A stretch of 22,406 nt of DNA, taken from assembly GCA_002433805.1 (NCBI GenBank), contig DJIW01000010.1, forward strand, positions 604 through 23,009, in the 5' to 3' direction. Numbering within the stretch: position 1 is the stretch's first letter; the number at the start of each line of letters is the position of its first letter. Source of the stretch: Competibacteraceae bacterium UBA6584 (lineage in GTDB: Bacteria; Pseudomonadota; Gammaproteobacteria; Competibacterales; Competibacteraceae). The position numbers and the translations under genes were made by a program. Of this stretch, positions 17,801 through 22,406 are shown piece by piece. The notes under the pieces are model-generated. The model did no database searches. It had not been told where the DNA came from and saw only the letters and a program-made list of their open reading frames with translations.

Positions 17801-20800
17801 GTTGGGATCGAGAACATCGGTGACCACGCACCGGAACATCGGGTTGGTAAGGTCCGTATTCGGCCAGCCCAAGCGGATTTGCACTGTGTCCCCGGCGTTG
17901 ACCGTGCCGCCGGGTGAAAGCGTCTTGGTGAGGTCCGGATCGGGATTATCGACCGTCCAGGTCGCGGTGGCCGGTGTCGGCGAAGTCATGTTGGTCGCGG
18001 ACACCGTGGCGCTGTTAGTCCCGTTAGCGGTCTTGGCTTGAGTGTAGGTGTAGGTGATCGTTCCGGTCGTCGATCCGGTCGTGGCCGGAACCGTGACCTG
18101 GCTCCCGACAACTGTGGCAGTAGTGCAGGTAAAACCGTTGGAGCCGCAAGTGATCGCGGGGATCGTAGTCGTGCTATCGCCGAGCGTGAAATTTTCGTAT
18201 ATGCCTTCCGTCAGGGTGACGGTGATCAAGAAAGTCAGCGTCTCGCCGTTGTTGATGTTGTTGTCGGGTGTGGAACCGGGCAGGGATGAGCCGGTGATGG
18301 CTTTGGTGATGGTCGGCGTGCTTTGGGTGACGAGTTTAGCCTTGCGGGTCAACAGCGCGGTGTTGGTGGCGAAATTGACCGGCGTGAGCCCTTGTGGGTT
18401 TCCGACATCGACATTGCTGTAGTTTTGCAAAACGGCGGTGTTATCGATGGCCGTGGTGCGCGGTGTGGCGTTGGCGGCCAGCGTGCAGGTGTAGGTAATC
18501 CAAATTTCTTCGTTAGCCTGCACCGAGCCATCGCCGTTGCCCGTCAAGGGATCGGTGATTGTCAAGCCCGCTGTGGGTGTGGTGGTGAATAAACTCCCGG
18601 TGGTATTAACCGCCGCGCCGCCGCTCAAGGTTACAACTGGTGCCGCGCAGCTACTAAAAGCGCTCAGCGTGCCGGCATCATCGGTCAGACGGATGCCGTA
18701 AGCGGGTGCGCTGCCGGTGTTGGTCACTCGTACCCGATACGTAACGGTGTCGCCCGCGTCCAGGCCGGTGGCCTGAGCGTCGAAGCCCGCTGGAGGTGTC
18801 GCGCTGACCGAACCGTGCGAAACGGCGGTAATTTCCTTTTTGATTTCCAGTTGCGGCTGTTTGGTGATGACCTGAGTGGTGGTCGCCGCCGGTTGGTCGG
18901 TTCCGCTCACGCTGTCTCGATAGGACTGAATCACCAGATTGGCTAAGTTCAAACGATCCGCCATCGGCGCGGCGGTGACTTGCATCGTGTAGAGAATGTC
19001 GATTGTGCCGCCCTGCGCTGGAACTTCACGATTGCCGTAGTTCCAGATGATCTGGTTTAGGCCGGGATTGGTCGTGACGGTTGGCGGTGTAGAACTGACG
19101 GTATCGGTGCTGGTGTAGCACCACGAATTAGTCGCCGGAGGTGCTGTTCCGCACGCGCCCGCGCCCGTCATGCTTGAAACGCTGTACAAGGGGATCGGCA
19201 GATAGTCGGTCAGGCTAAAATTCTCGACTGAGGAGACCGGCAGGGTGGTAGTCAAGCGATAGGTCACGGTATCGCCGGCCGCCACCAGGAAGGGATTCGG
19301 TAGGCTAGTGCTGCCGTTGTGGGCATATTTAGCCTTGGCCAAGGTCGGCGTGGTGACCGTGAGATCCGATGAAGTATCTTCGGTAACCGGCGTGCGGCCT
19401 GGAACGTTAAAGGTGACTTGGCTGCGGTTGGTGACGATGTCGCCGGCACTTAAAGTTTGAGTGCTGCCTGTCGCGACAGGTCCGGTATAGGCATTGTCAA
19501 TGGTCGAGCGCAGCTTGATGACAAAAGAGGTGTCGTTGCCGATGGCTCCCACCAGTTGCCCGTTGCTGCTGGCGATCAAGCGGATGATGGCTGCGGACAG
19601 ATCGAAGGTGACCGTAGTCTCCCCCGCAACTTTGGCGCCCACTGTAAATTCGGTCGGGTCAAAAGCAGCGGCTGCCACCGTCGTTCCATTGGAGCGCAAC
19701 TCGACGGTTGGCGTGAAATCGCAGGTTGGATTGCTTGTGGGCGGATCGTTTTCACAGAAGGTCTGCCCGTCGCCCAAGGTATCTGTGACAGTTAACCCCT
19801 CCACCGTAAAGTAATCCGATACCTGTCCGTTCAGGGTATATTCCACGGTGTCGTCGGGCGACAAGCCGGCTGGTCCCGTAGGCGTCACGATGACGCCGTT
19901 CTTTTGCAGCGCCACGGCCTTGGCCGTGATGGTGTCGGAATCGATGACTGGCGTGAGCGAAGCGCTCTGATAAGTTCCACCCGCCGAGGAGGTATTGGTG
20001 ATCGGCTGGGGATTAGGCGTTAAGGGGTCTAATATCTGCGCCCCAACTGCATCCACTTGCGGAATATAGAAGGTGAACGTGATGGTTTTATCGACGCCTG
20101 CCGCACCGGTGATCGAACCGCAATCCAAGGTCAAGGTACCGCCGGGCGCGGTGGTGAGAGGGGTAGACGTTGCCGTGCATCCCGCTGGATTGGTAACCGC
20201 GAGGAACTGGAATTGAGCCGGCAGGACATCGGTGATGGTGACGGGGTTGACCGTTTCCCCGGCGGCTACGTCAACGGTCAATTCCACCGTGCGGGGATAA
20301 TCGGGTCCGGTGGCGGTTTCATCCTCGGGGGCAATGATGTTTTTGGTGTGCTTGATGACGGTGGGGTTAACGGTGATCGTCCGCGCCGCTCCGAAAATAG
20401 GAGGGTCGGTTGACGGGTTATCCAGCGCGTCTCCACCCAAATCAAAGAACGGGGTGACTTTCAGTGTTTGAGCGACATTTAATTGCACGGTGGGCGAGTT
20501 GCCGAGCGCGAAACTCAAATTCAGGCACTGCGCGGGCTGCGCGGCGGTGAACGAGCCGAGAGGAAAACGCAAAACACGCAAGGTTTCCCCGTTGGCGAGC
20601 GTGACGTCGGTATTGGTGTCGGGGTTTTTAAAGGTACAGCCGCTGGCGTTCGAACAGCTTTGCGCGGCGGATACGCTGATGGCGCTGCCTAGATAGGTTG
20701 CGGAGTTGAAAGTAACTCCGGCGGGCGTGATCAATTCGAAAGCGGGCTGGAAACCAGTCGTATCGCCGGTGTTATCAAAGCACACCGAGTCGGTCGCGGG

Positions 20801-20977
20801 AGGGTTGGCCGATGGGTTGGGCAGCGTAAAATTTTCGCCGATAAATTCGTTGTGGGCGCCAGGTACATTCGCCGCCGGAGTTGCGGCCGCCTGCGCTACT
20901 CGTTCCCCCAATAACCCCACAGCTAGCACGATGAAGAACAAAGCTGCTAAACGAATGGCCCTGCCTTCAAATATCAT
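8828..20977 (-). CDS. Giant secreted DUF11-repeat surface protein with IPTL-CTERM sorting signal (4049 residues)
   Basis: The frame runs for 12,150 bases without a break. Residues 1-30 are a signal peptide (hydrophobic AALFFIVLAVGLLG, likely cleavage after VAQA). A beta-rich domain without clear DUF11 features comes next (to about 205), then six divergent DUF11-like domains (to 1149). Two nine-domain modules (1150-2525 and 2526-3859) and a last DUF11-like domain follow. The end is IPTLS (4015-4019), a hydrophobic helix and an arginine-rich tail. Typical domain features are a lysine early in the first strand, GDTVTY, (T/S)DTLPAGLSYV and a late N-x-A/G strand, the layout of Lys-Asn isopeptide-forming domains. 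The protein should be exported by Sec, processed by an exosortase-like enzyme (XrtH is the known partner of IPTL-CTERM) and displayed at the surface. No sortase gene is in the window. A GAGAGA lies about 8 bases before the ATG. Adhesion or matrix function is an inference. Confidence 0.93.
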   Translation of the reverse strand: MIFEGRAIRLAALFFIVLAVGLLGERVAQAAATPAANVPGAHNEFIGENFTLPNPSANPPATDSVCFDNTGDTTGFQPAFELITPAGVTFNSATYLGSAISVSAAQSCSNASGCTFKNPDTNTDVTLANGETLRVLRFPLGSFTAAQPAQCLNLSFALGNSPTVQLNVAQTLKVTPFFDLGGDALDNPSTDPPIFGAARTITVNPTVIKHTKNIIAPEDETATGPDYPRTVELTVDVAAGETVNPVTITDVLPAQFQFLAVTNPAGCTATSTPLTTAPGGTLTLDCGSITGAAGVDKTITFTFYIPQVDAVGAQILDPLTPNPQPITNTSSAGGTYQSASLTPVIDSDTITAKAVALQKNGVIVTPTGPAGLSPDDTVEYTLNGQVSDYFTVEGLTVTDTLGDGQTFCENDPPTSNPTCDFTPTVELRSNGTTVAAAAFDPTEFTVGAKVAGETTVTFDLSAAIIRLIASSNGQLVGAIGNDTSFVIKLRSTIDNAYTGPVATGSTQTLSAGDIVTNRSQVTFNVPGRTPVTEDTSSDLTVTTPTLAKAKYAHNGSTSLPNPFLVAAGDTVTYRLTTTLPVSSVENFSLTDYLPIPLYSVSSMTGAGACGTAPPATNSWCYTSTDTVSSTPPTVTTNPGLNQIIWNYGNREVPAQGGTIDILYTMQVTAAPMADRLNLANLVIQSYRDSVSGTDQPAATTTQVITKQPQLEIKKEITAVSHGSVSATPPAGFDAQATGLDAGDTVTYRVRVTNTGSAPAYGIRLTDDAGTLSAFSSCAAPVVTLSGGAAVNTTGSLFTTTPTAGLTITDPLTGNGDGSVQANEEIWITYTCTLAANATPRTTAIDNTAVLQNYSNVDVGNPQGLTPVNFATNTALLTRKAKLVTQSTPTITKAITGSSLPGSTPDNNINNGETLTFLITVTLTEGIYENFTLGDSTTTIPAITCGSNGFTCTTATVVGSQVTVPATTGSTTGTITYTYTQAKTANGTNSATVSATNMTSPTPATATWTVDNPDPDLTKTLSPGGTVNAGDTVQIRLGWPNTDLTNPMFRCVVTDVLDPNVFDLTTVAAVTTPSGYAFNYDSGTGTVTYTATDLATACPTVAAGGAVFSARIRTNVVTGNYTNNASIATFTLPTSGGAQVNDTATAPVPIGAPAVNQKRVVTTSLADTAGQAVAIGELVTYQLDFQMAEGITNAVQLIDQLINSTTAARLVYVPGTATLSRSSTDLTAANNPDGINGAAPNVAIPVNPTISGNALSINLGNVTNGNATSGTAETYRLTLQFRVANVTSNTAGSLLQNRAQIRYNDQNGNPQLVTGPGTNVRVVLPQVAVNKTVTPVAAAGGDTVTYTLTVRNSATGSNAAPAYDYTFSDTLPADITPVAGSASANPGSTGAAVGGLGFSGQKLSGTIDKLDPGEAITVTYRAQLPASIPFGKLLINSASAAATTLPGADANERTGSGSGPNNLFAGTSATVTSNAVTMTKAIKNAKPFYAIGEEVEYELRLALPVGSANGMKVEDTLPAGLSYVTGSAAISIVGGVTAPTAGPITPTVTAPLTFNLGTATANPAGEVVIAYRARVDNLIANQNGTSLTNSARVSYDNPNPGGPTPIIYTAPNPPTIRVGEPNLEMTKTILSGAANAQAGSTVRWQFTVSNIGTTAARRGAINDVLPANITVRNPANVTVEAVGGVTKEGGSAIAVGDVTAVPGSGTVSVADIVLEPDATLTIAYDTVIGVGATAGQTLNNVVTANYNSLPVGASGGRDGSGGGDDDNNATLNNYQESASQALQIASTVTIDKQVTPVTAAVGEIITYQLRVDFIQGTTNSVVVTDQLPDGLAYVGHAVSVGHIGMALSNPSYNTNVGSGQTVRFDLGSVLNEPNGSAQDDFVLVEIFARVRNIVANQNGDAILNGEAAGSPVSVSYNDGAPRTVNFDHDDATPGNQGIPFTVIEPVLGVTKAASPATQALGDVVTYTLNVSHQPTSTADAYDVVLTDTLPAGLSYIADSVNPPPAFVSFDPGTRVLRLGYATLPLAEGSRAISYQARIDTSATVGTPLNNAVAMTWASQPDAAGTPDDGRTGADGSGGALNDYATTASAPVTPGASTLLDATKTVADLNGGVALPDDVLEYSIVLTNTSATAVTGVVYTDPIPANTTYIDGSLSLNAAPAANTGTATQLQLAVGSLQPGASATVKFQVRINAGVANGVVIRNQGSVDSDQTVPEPTDSDGNDNNGDQPTDIPVGGQPPLTGALYAEKTLAWTDTNNSGSVNAGDTLRYTIVLRNRGAATLTGLSFSDTIPAGLTYVAATANATSGTPAVTAQAVSWTGIADLAPGASQSLSFDVTIGAVADASQTFTNQGSATSTQTGPVLTDSNGDPSDGSQPTSITAVGTGTATPALNLQKRWSLAVDGSAIGVVDPGDTVQYSLTVTNTGAQAATNVRLTDAPLPAQFTFVPGSLATSIGAVVTEVPIDVNVGTLNPGQTATISFRMTVNLGTNGQIASNQATATAAGGISTTSDDNGNPGDGLNPTLTPIGPVAGFAGLSKTLVTTSNGNDASAAVQIGEILTYQIQFNVPAGTTGEVTMLDTLPAGMSYVAGSARLARQFGTGLTASQNPGGVNAAASGAFVPLTAAETVAAGQTVSVFLGNVINSGGNSSYVLELQARVDNVAGNQAATALTDQADLSYRNAAGQLGNLTPATQTATVAEPNVRIVKTASVNAVLPGTPSTIRFTVTLTNPAGANVSAAHDVRISDTLPAEFSSATLVSATPSGDVTVETCAFTGKTLNCGATLFPPDGQLVVVYDATTTATLAEGASVTNNSSAQWTSLPEANPGERSGAGGVNDYTAASNVLIRVGTPNLDKTIVNPQTRYAIGDEVSYRVVLSFPGTFNSASFQDVLSAGLSYVPGSLTVEYGTGLTASTPPTDFTRTDDAPAAGQETLALAFGTLTNTSGDTRVVTLNYRARVDNLLSNQDGQTLPNTATLGYAKPLTGELASVSDTENVTVGEPRLAVTHAITSPTANLEAGDTVSYEVTVTNTGNTTAFETSLRELLPPGLGNVQGVSVVVINTSGGSETPTITVLPDGWQSSPFDLQPGDSVRIVFTATLQNTVQPGQTLQASVDATYSSRDGDDPNQRTGTPTGPDQNDDAALDNYHVAVLSDTFTAGDPVSLNKAFQPDPAKTSYGIGETVGYRLRLSVSEGTVRAVTVTDTLPAGLTFLDATVGAGNTGITFSGGAPVQTGQTLSFNLGDVLNPANGNAADDFITLDLRARLDNLPEHQDGVVLGNNAQLRFTDGAGAPQTRDFDADASAPGVQPLNFTVVEPNLALGKSVAPAEQSLGDAITFTLNVDHTAASTADAFDLVVTDVLPEGLSYIVGSAAPAPASVSPDGRTLTWTLASLTRATDHLAISYRARIAAGAVVGVGLTNAASLRYASSPGATGATDSGRTGAGGINDYAATGSATVTPTANSVIGASKTAALAPGGDANGNGAADPGDALQYSIVLTNTGASPVNNVTLSDPIPANTEYVAGSSSPPGTFGGDTLTVNVGTLNPGAAAVVTFQVRVNAGTAAGTVIRNQAIVDSDQTVPTPSNQTETPVVASRPPSLAAYKTVAVQTDNAPVGVVGPGDTLRYTLVLRNGGSAPLTGLTVNDPIPAGLTYVGGSTNPPATLAGATLTWTNVSVPANGELRLSFDASINAFTGSEQTFNNLGSVSSATVGTVSTDANLDPGDGAQPTTITAVTGATGRPRLELRKRWTLQDTAGDGSVNPGDTVLYEVLVVNTGSTAASGVRIVDGPLPAQVTLVANSVTASRGAVAGTSPITVDVGALNPGETVLIAFRVTVNPGTGGQIANNQATATAGNLTSPVSDITQTPIESAPGLFDPPSGRKTVNAQGFPVLEWRMVWINPSNQAALAVRITDVIPAGTVYEPNSLRCEPRGGSTVTLCGYDPAQNRVVYEGKIAADPGASDEATAQNEVVIVFSSRFQAGTTNASNTGTANWDANGDGNVDNDVAAGQQPVKTNSGKSITWDIAEIPTLSQAAMAVLLGLLLLLGWSYRDRAVRLGGLRR
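8831..8935 (-). other. IPTL-CTERM C-terminal sorting signal
   Basis: This encodes the last 35 residues of the giant protein: the IPTLS signature (8921-8935), a run of about 17 hydrophobic residues and the basic tail RDRAVRLGGLRR. This three-part layout defines IPTL-CTERM, recognised in Gram-negative bacteria that carry exosortase H. Confidence 0.9.
9401..13402 (-). repeat. Nine-domain module B of the giant protein (second tandem copy)
   Basis: Approximate domain starts, by nucleotide, are B1 13402, B2 12889, B3 12449, B4 11997, B5 11524, B6 11056, B7 10622, B8 10213 and B9 9793. B1, B3 and B5 are type I (IG(D/E)x(V/L)xY and R(V/L)DNxxxxQ). B2, B4 and B6 are type II (ending in an Asp/Gly-rich loop and (N/D)xY). 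B7-B9 are type III. Each domain resembles its counterpart in module A more than its immediate neighbours, for example VIRNQAIVDSDQTVP in B7 and VIRNQGSVDSDQTVP in A7. Confidence 0.85.
13403..17530 (-). repeat. Nine-domain module A of the giant protein (first tandem copy)
   Basis: Approximate domain starts, by nucleotide, are A1 17530, A2 17008, A3 16560, A4 16122, A5 15632, A6 15151, A7 14698, A8 14262 and A9 13822. The order of types is I-II-I-II-I-II-III-III-III, the same as module B. Domain lengths (about 520, 450, 440, 490, 480, 450, 440, 440 and 420 bases) follow those of module B position by position. Confidence 0.85.
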
Positions 20978-21015
20978 GAGGCTATCTCTCTGATTTTTTA
21001 TTTATCTAATGATCA

Positions 21016-21035
21016 GCCGCTGAGCCGCGAGCGGC
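21016..21035 (-). promoter_or_regulatory. Hairpin in the leader of the giant gene
   Basis: GCCGCT and AGCGGC arms of 6 bp enclose an 8-base loop, 38 bp before the start codon. A nearly matching TCA/TGA pair could extend the stem. No T-run follows on the minus strand, so it is more likely a structure in the mRNA leader than a terminator for the upstream gene. Confidence 0.35.
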
Positions 21036-21036
21036 A

Positions 21037-21047
21037 TGACAGTGTCA
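21037..21047. promoter_or_regulatory. 11-bp palindrome TGACA-G-TGTCA, possible operator
   Basis: This is a perfect odd palindrome 60 bp upstream of the giant gene, next to the leader hairpin. It has the size of a dimeric regulator half-site pair. The regulator is unknown and chance is possible. Confidence 0.25.
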
Positions 21048-21064
21048 GTATTCGGTTAACTATC

Positions 21065-21226
21065 CTAGGGTCGGCCAGATCGATCTCTGATGTGTTCTAG
21101 AGGGTCTCGGCGCATTAATATCTTTAAAAAATAGCTGCTCAGTAGAATAACAGCAAACGAAATGAACATGATGATTCCATATTTTGAATCATTATGCTTA
21201 AAATTTGCATAATGTGTTAGATGCAC
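21065..21226 (-). CDS. Possible 53-residue single-pass membrane protein
   Basis: This short frame begins at a GTG (21226) and ends at TAG (21065-21067), in the gap between the TPR-like gene and the giant gene. The predicted protein has a polar N-terminus of about 15 residues, one hydrophobic span (YGIIMFISFAVILLSSYFL) and a strongly basic, soluble-looking C-terminus (KILMRRDPLEHIRDRSGRP). This is a credible inside-positive membrane topology. A shorter version from the ATG at 21169 has GGA 6 bases upstream and would remove the polar N-terminus. Against it: 18 of 53 third codon positions are G or C, far below the neighbouring genes, no good ribosome site precedes the GTG, and AT-rich spacer DNA easily yields hydrophobic frames. 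I do not recognise a family. Confidence 0.3.
   Translation of the reverse strand: MHLTHYANFKHNDSKYGIIMFISFAVILLSSYFLKILMRRDPLEHIRDRSGRP
21128..21156 (-). promoter_or_regulatory. Weak candidate promoter for the giant gene
   Basis: On the minus strand TTGCTG (21151-21156) and TATTTT (21128-21133) are 17 bp apart. Matches to consensus are three and four of six. It would start transcription about 145 bases before the giant gene and lies inside the possible small frame, so the two calls compete. Confidence 0.22.
21190..21214. promoter_or_regulatory. Perfect 8-bp inverted repeat, possible operator
   Basis: CATTATGC (21190-21197) and GCATAATG (21207-21214) flank a 9-base AT-only spacer. The AT-rich stem and lack of a T-run argue against a terminator. 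Its size suits a dimeric DNA-binding protein controlling the giant gene or the small frame. Confidence 0.4.
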
Positions 21227-21233
21227 TACTTAT

Positions 21234-21262
21234 TTTAAGTCTGGTTTAAGTATAGTTTAAGT
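21234..21262. repeat. Three direct TTTAAGT heptamers at an 11-bp period
   Basis: TTTAAGT occurs at 21234-21240, 21245-21251 and 21256-21262. The array overlaps the last codons and stop of the TPR-like gene. One helical turn between copies is how OmpR/PhoB-type regulators read tandem sites. Which protein binds, if any, is unknown. Confidence 0.4.
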
Positions 21263-22199
21263 TAACTACGTCAAATTCATCATCCACTATTGGCAAGCCT
21301 CGTGCGAGTTGGGTTCGGTTCGATGCAAGGCTGGCCAACAAATGAGCGGATTCGGGGTCAGCCGTTGATAGAGGCTGTTGTTCCAAAGCCGCATCCACGC
21401 GGTCCCAACAGCCCGCCAGCGCAAGCGCCCGCAATGCCTCTGTTCGTGCCCCGTTATCCCGGTGCGGTTTTAAAGCGGATTGTTGCAGCAGCGCCAGCGC
21501 GGTTTCGACGGGCGCGGTGTTGGGGGAAACCCATGCGGCGTTCCGTTGCGCGCGCCAGCACAGCAACGCCGCGCGTTGCGCCAGTTGCCGCTCCAGCGGC
21601 TGAGTCAATTCCAGCGCGCTCAATCGCTGGGTCCAGCTTATCAGCGCCTTGACATCCCGGCGGCGAAAGGCGACCCGGCATAGCGCCCAAAGATGCGTGG
21701 CCGCTGTCAAGCGGGGATGTTGGTCGCGCCACGCGGCCCACGCGCGAGAATGCCAATCTTCGGCGGTCGCGAAATCACCCTGTCGGTAAGCCCATTCGCC
21801 TTCCAGGTAATCCAGCGGCGCGGTCCAAGATGGATTGAGATCGGCGAGATAGCGCCGCCCCTGATCGAGTAAGGCGCGGCTGAAAGCGGTGGGTTTATGA
21901 TCGAGGCTGATGTGGATCACGGCGATCAGCGCGCCGAAGACATCGGCGGGATCGGCGGTCGCGGCGCGCTCGTTGGCTGCCCGCAATAAGGCGGCCAAAG
22001 CCAGATCGTCCTCGCCGGCGTGATGCAGGCTGTAGCCTTGCCACAACAGCGCGCGGGTGCGCTCGCCGATCAAACCCAGCGCGCCGGCGATCTCGACGGC
22101 TTGTTGTTCCAACCGCGCGGCGTGTGGGAAATGACCTTCGGCGCGCGCTTGACGGGCTTGCGTTCTGAGTTGGAGGAGCGCTTGCCGGTCAAAACGCAT
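21246..22199 (-). CDS. TPR-like helical-repeat protein of unknown function
   Basis: This 317-residue protein has no signal peptide or membrane segment. It is alanine/leucine-rich and almost all helical, with TPR-like helix pairs: near residues 20-45 (GHFPHAARLEQQAVEIAGALG), 55-75 (GYSLHHAGEDDLALAALLRA) and 135-155 (GEWAYRQGDFATAEDWHSRAW). Such a scaffold suggests protein binding, but I cannot name a partner. The last 15 residues are acidic and not helical (IVDDEFDVVNLNYT). A GGAG lies about 10 bases before the ATG at 22199. It starts 35 bp after the stop of the YbbN-like gene, so they may be co-transcribed. The giant gene follows on the same strand after 268 bp. Confidence 0.78.
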   Translation of the reverse strand: MRFDRQALLQLRTQARQARAEGHFPHAARLEQQAVEIAGALGLIGERTRALLWQGYSLHHAGEDDLALAALLRAANERAATADPADVFGALIAVIHISLDHKPTAFSRALLDQGRRYLADLNPSWTAPLDYLEGEWAYRQGDFATAEDWHSRAWAAWRDQHPRLTAATHLWALCRVAFRRRDVKALISWTQRLSALELTQPLERQLAQRAALLCWRAQRNAAWVSPNTAPVETALALLQQSALKPHRDNGARTEALRALALAGCWDRVDAALEQQPLSTADPESAHLLASLASNRTQLARGLPIVDDEFDVVNLNYT

Positions 22200-22234
22200 C
22201 CGCAGCGCTCCACTAACGCGAATGCCGGCTCAAA

Positions 22235-22406
22235 TCAATGCAACAGCGAAAACATCCGCCGCCGGTAGGTGATCACTAAGGGATCTTCGTTGCCCAGCAT
22301 CTCGAAAATAGCGATCAAGCCCTTGCGGCCAGCCCCATCTTCGAACTGAGGGTTGCGGCGCAGCAGGGGGTTAGCGCGTGCCAGAGCCGCTGTAGAACGA
22401 CACATG
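22235..22406 (-). CDS. C-terminal end of a YbbN/CnoX-type thioredoxin-TPR co-chaperone (partial)
   Basis: Only the last 57 codons or so are inside the window. The visible sequence has RRNPQFEDGAGRKGL, IFEMLGNEDPLV and ITYRRRMFSLLH, with the spacing of the C-terminal TPR-20 segment of YbbN-type proteins (an aspartate-rich turn, a basic residue before the helix, LG..DPLV..YRR and a short final helix). Full YbbN has an N-terminal thioredoxin fold and TPR repeats and acts as a chaperone under oxidative stress. The rest lies beyond the right edge. An ATG at 22405 is in frame but is probably an internal methionine. Confidence 0.7.
   Translation of the reverse strand, partial: MCRSTAALARANPLLRRNPQFEDGAGRKGLIAIFEMLGNEDPLVITYRRRMFSLLH

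Noticed and set aside
8828..20977. Giant gene as a phage tail, polyketide synthase or assembly artefact
   Set aside because: The frame has no stop or shift, begins with a signal peptide, ends with an IPTL tail and terminator, and its repeats are diverged rather than identical, so collapsed or misassembled copies are unlikely.
21162..21212. Plus-strand micro-frame of 16 residues in the AT-rich leader
   Set aside because: It has no ribosome site or recognisable features and lies across the inverted repeat.
21234..21262. Short repeats as the start of a CRISPR array
   Set aside because: Units are 7 bp with 4-bp spacers, far too short, and no cas gene is present.

Overview
The window is GC-rich, densely coded bacterial chromosome. 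Its gene families (GGDEF/EAL and HDOD signalling proteins, RarD, a GDT1/UPF0016 transporter, DUF2845, a YbbN/CnoX-type thioredoxin co-chaperone and an IPTL-CTERM surface protein) point to a proteobacterium, most likely a gammaproteobacterium. That is an inference from gene content only. I see no rRNA, tRNA, CRISPR array, insertion sequence or phage gene.

Region 1 (1-3818) holds two divergent cyclic-di-GMP genes. The leftward one encodes a GAF-like/PAS/GGDEF/EAL protein cut by the left edge of the window. The rightward one encodes an HDOD-GGDEF protein. Region 2 (3888-5946) holds a leftward pair, rarD and a GDT1-type cation exporter, and a divergent small secreted DUF2845 protein. Region 3 (5998-8698) is a compact two-gene leftward operon: an XPB/Ssl2-type superfamily 2 helicase followed, 4 bp later, by a DUF790 protein with a PD-(D/E)XK-like nuclease end. 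It has the make-up of the archaeal XPB-Bax1 helicase-nuclease pair.

Region 4 (8828-20977) is one uninterrupted leftward gene of 12,150 bases encoding a 4049-residue secreted protein. It has a signal peptide, about 25 DUF11-like beta-sandwich domains and a C-terminal IPTL-CTERM sorting signal, and a strong intrinsic terminator follows it. Its last two thirds are a tandem duplication of a nine-domain module of about 1350 residues. Each module is itself built as three alternating type I-type II domain pairs followed by three type III domains. The 268-bp AT-rich leader upstream holds several palindromes and direct repeats and a possible 53-residue single-pass membrane protein.

Region 5 (21246-22406) has a TPR-like protein of unknown function behind the C-terminal end of a YbbN/CnoX-type co-chaperone gene.

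The cyclic-di-GMP enzymes and the giant cell-surface protein could belong to one attachment or biofilm programme, because adhesins of this size are often under cyclic-di-GMP control. They are 5 kb apart and nothing in the sequence links them directly. The helicase-nuclease pair looks like an independent DNA-repair or DNA-processing unit.
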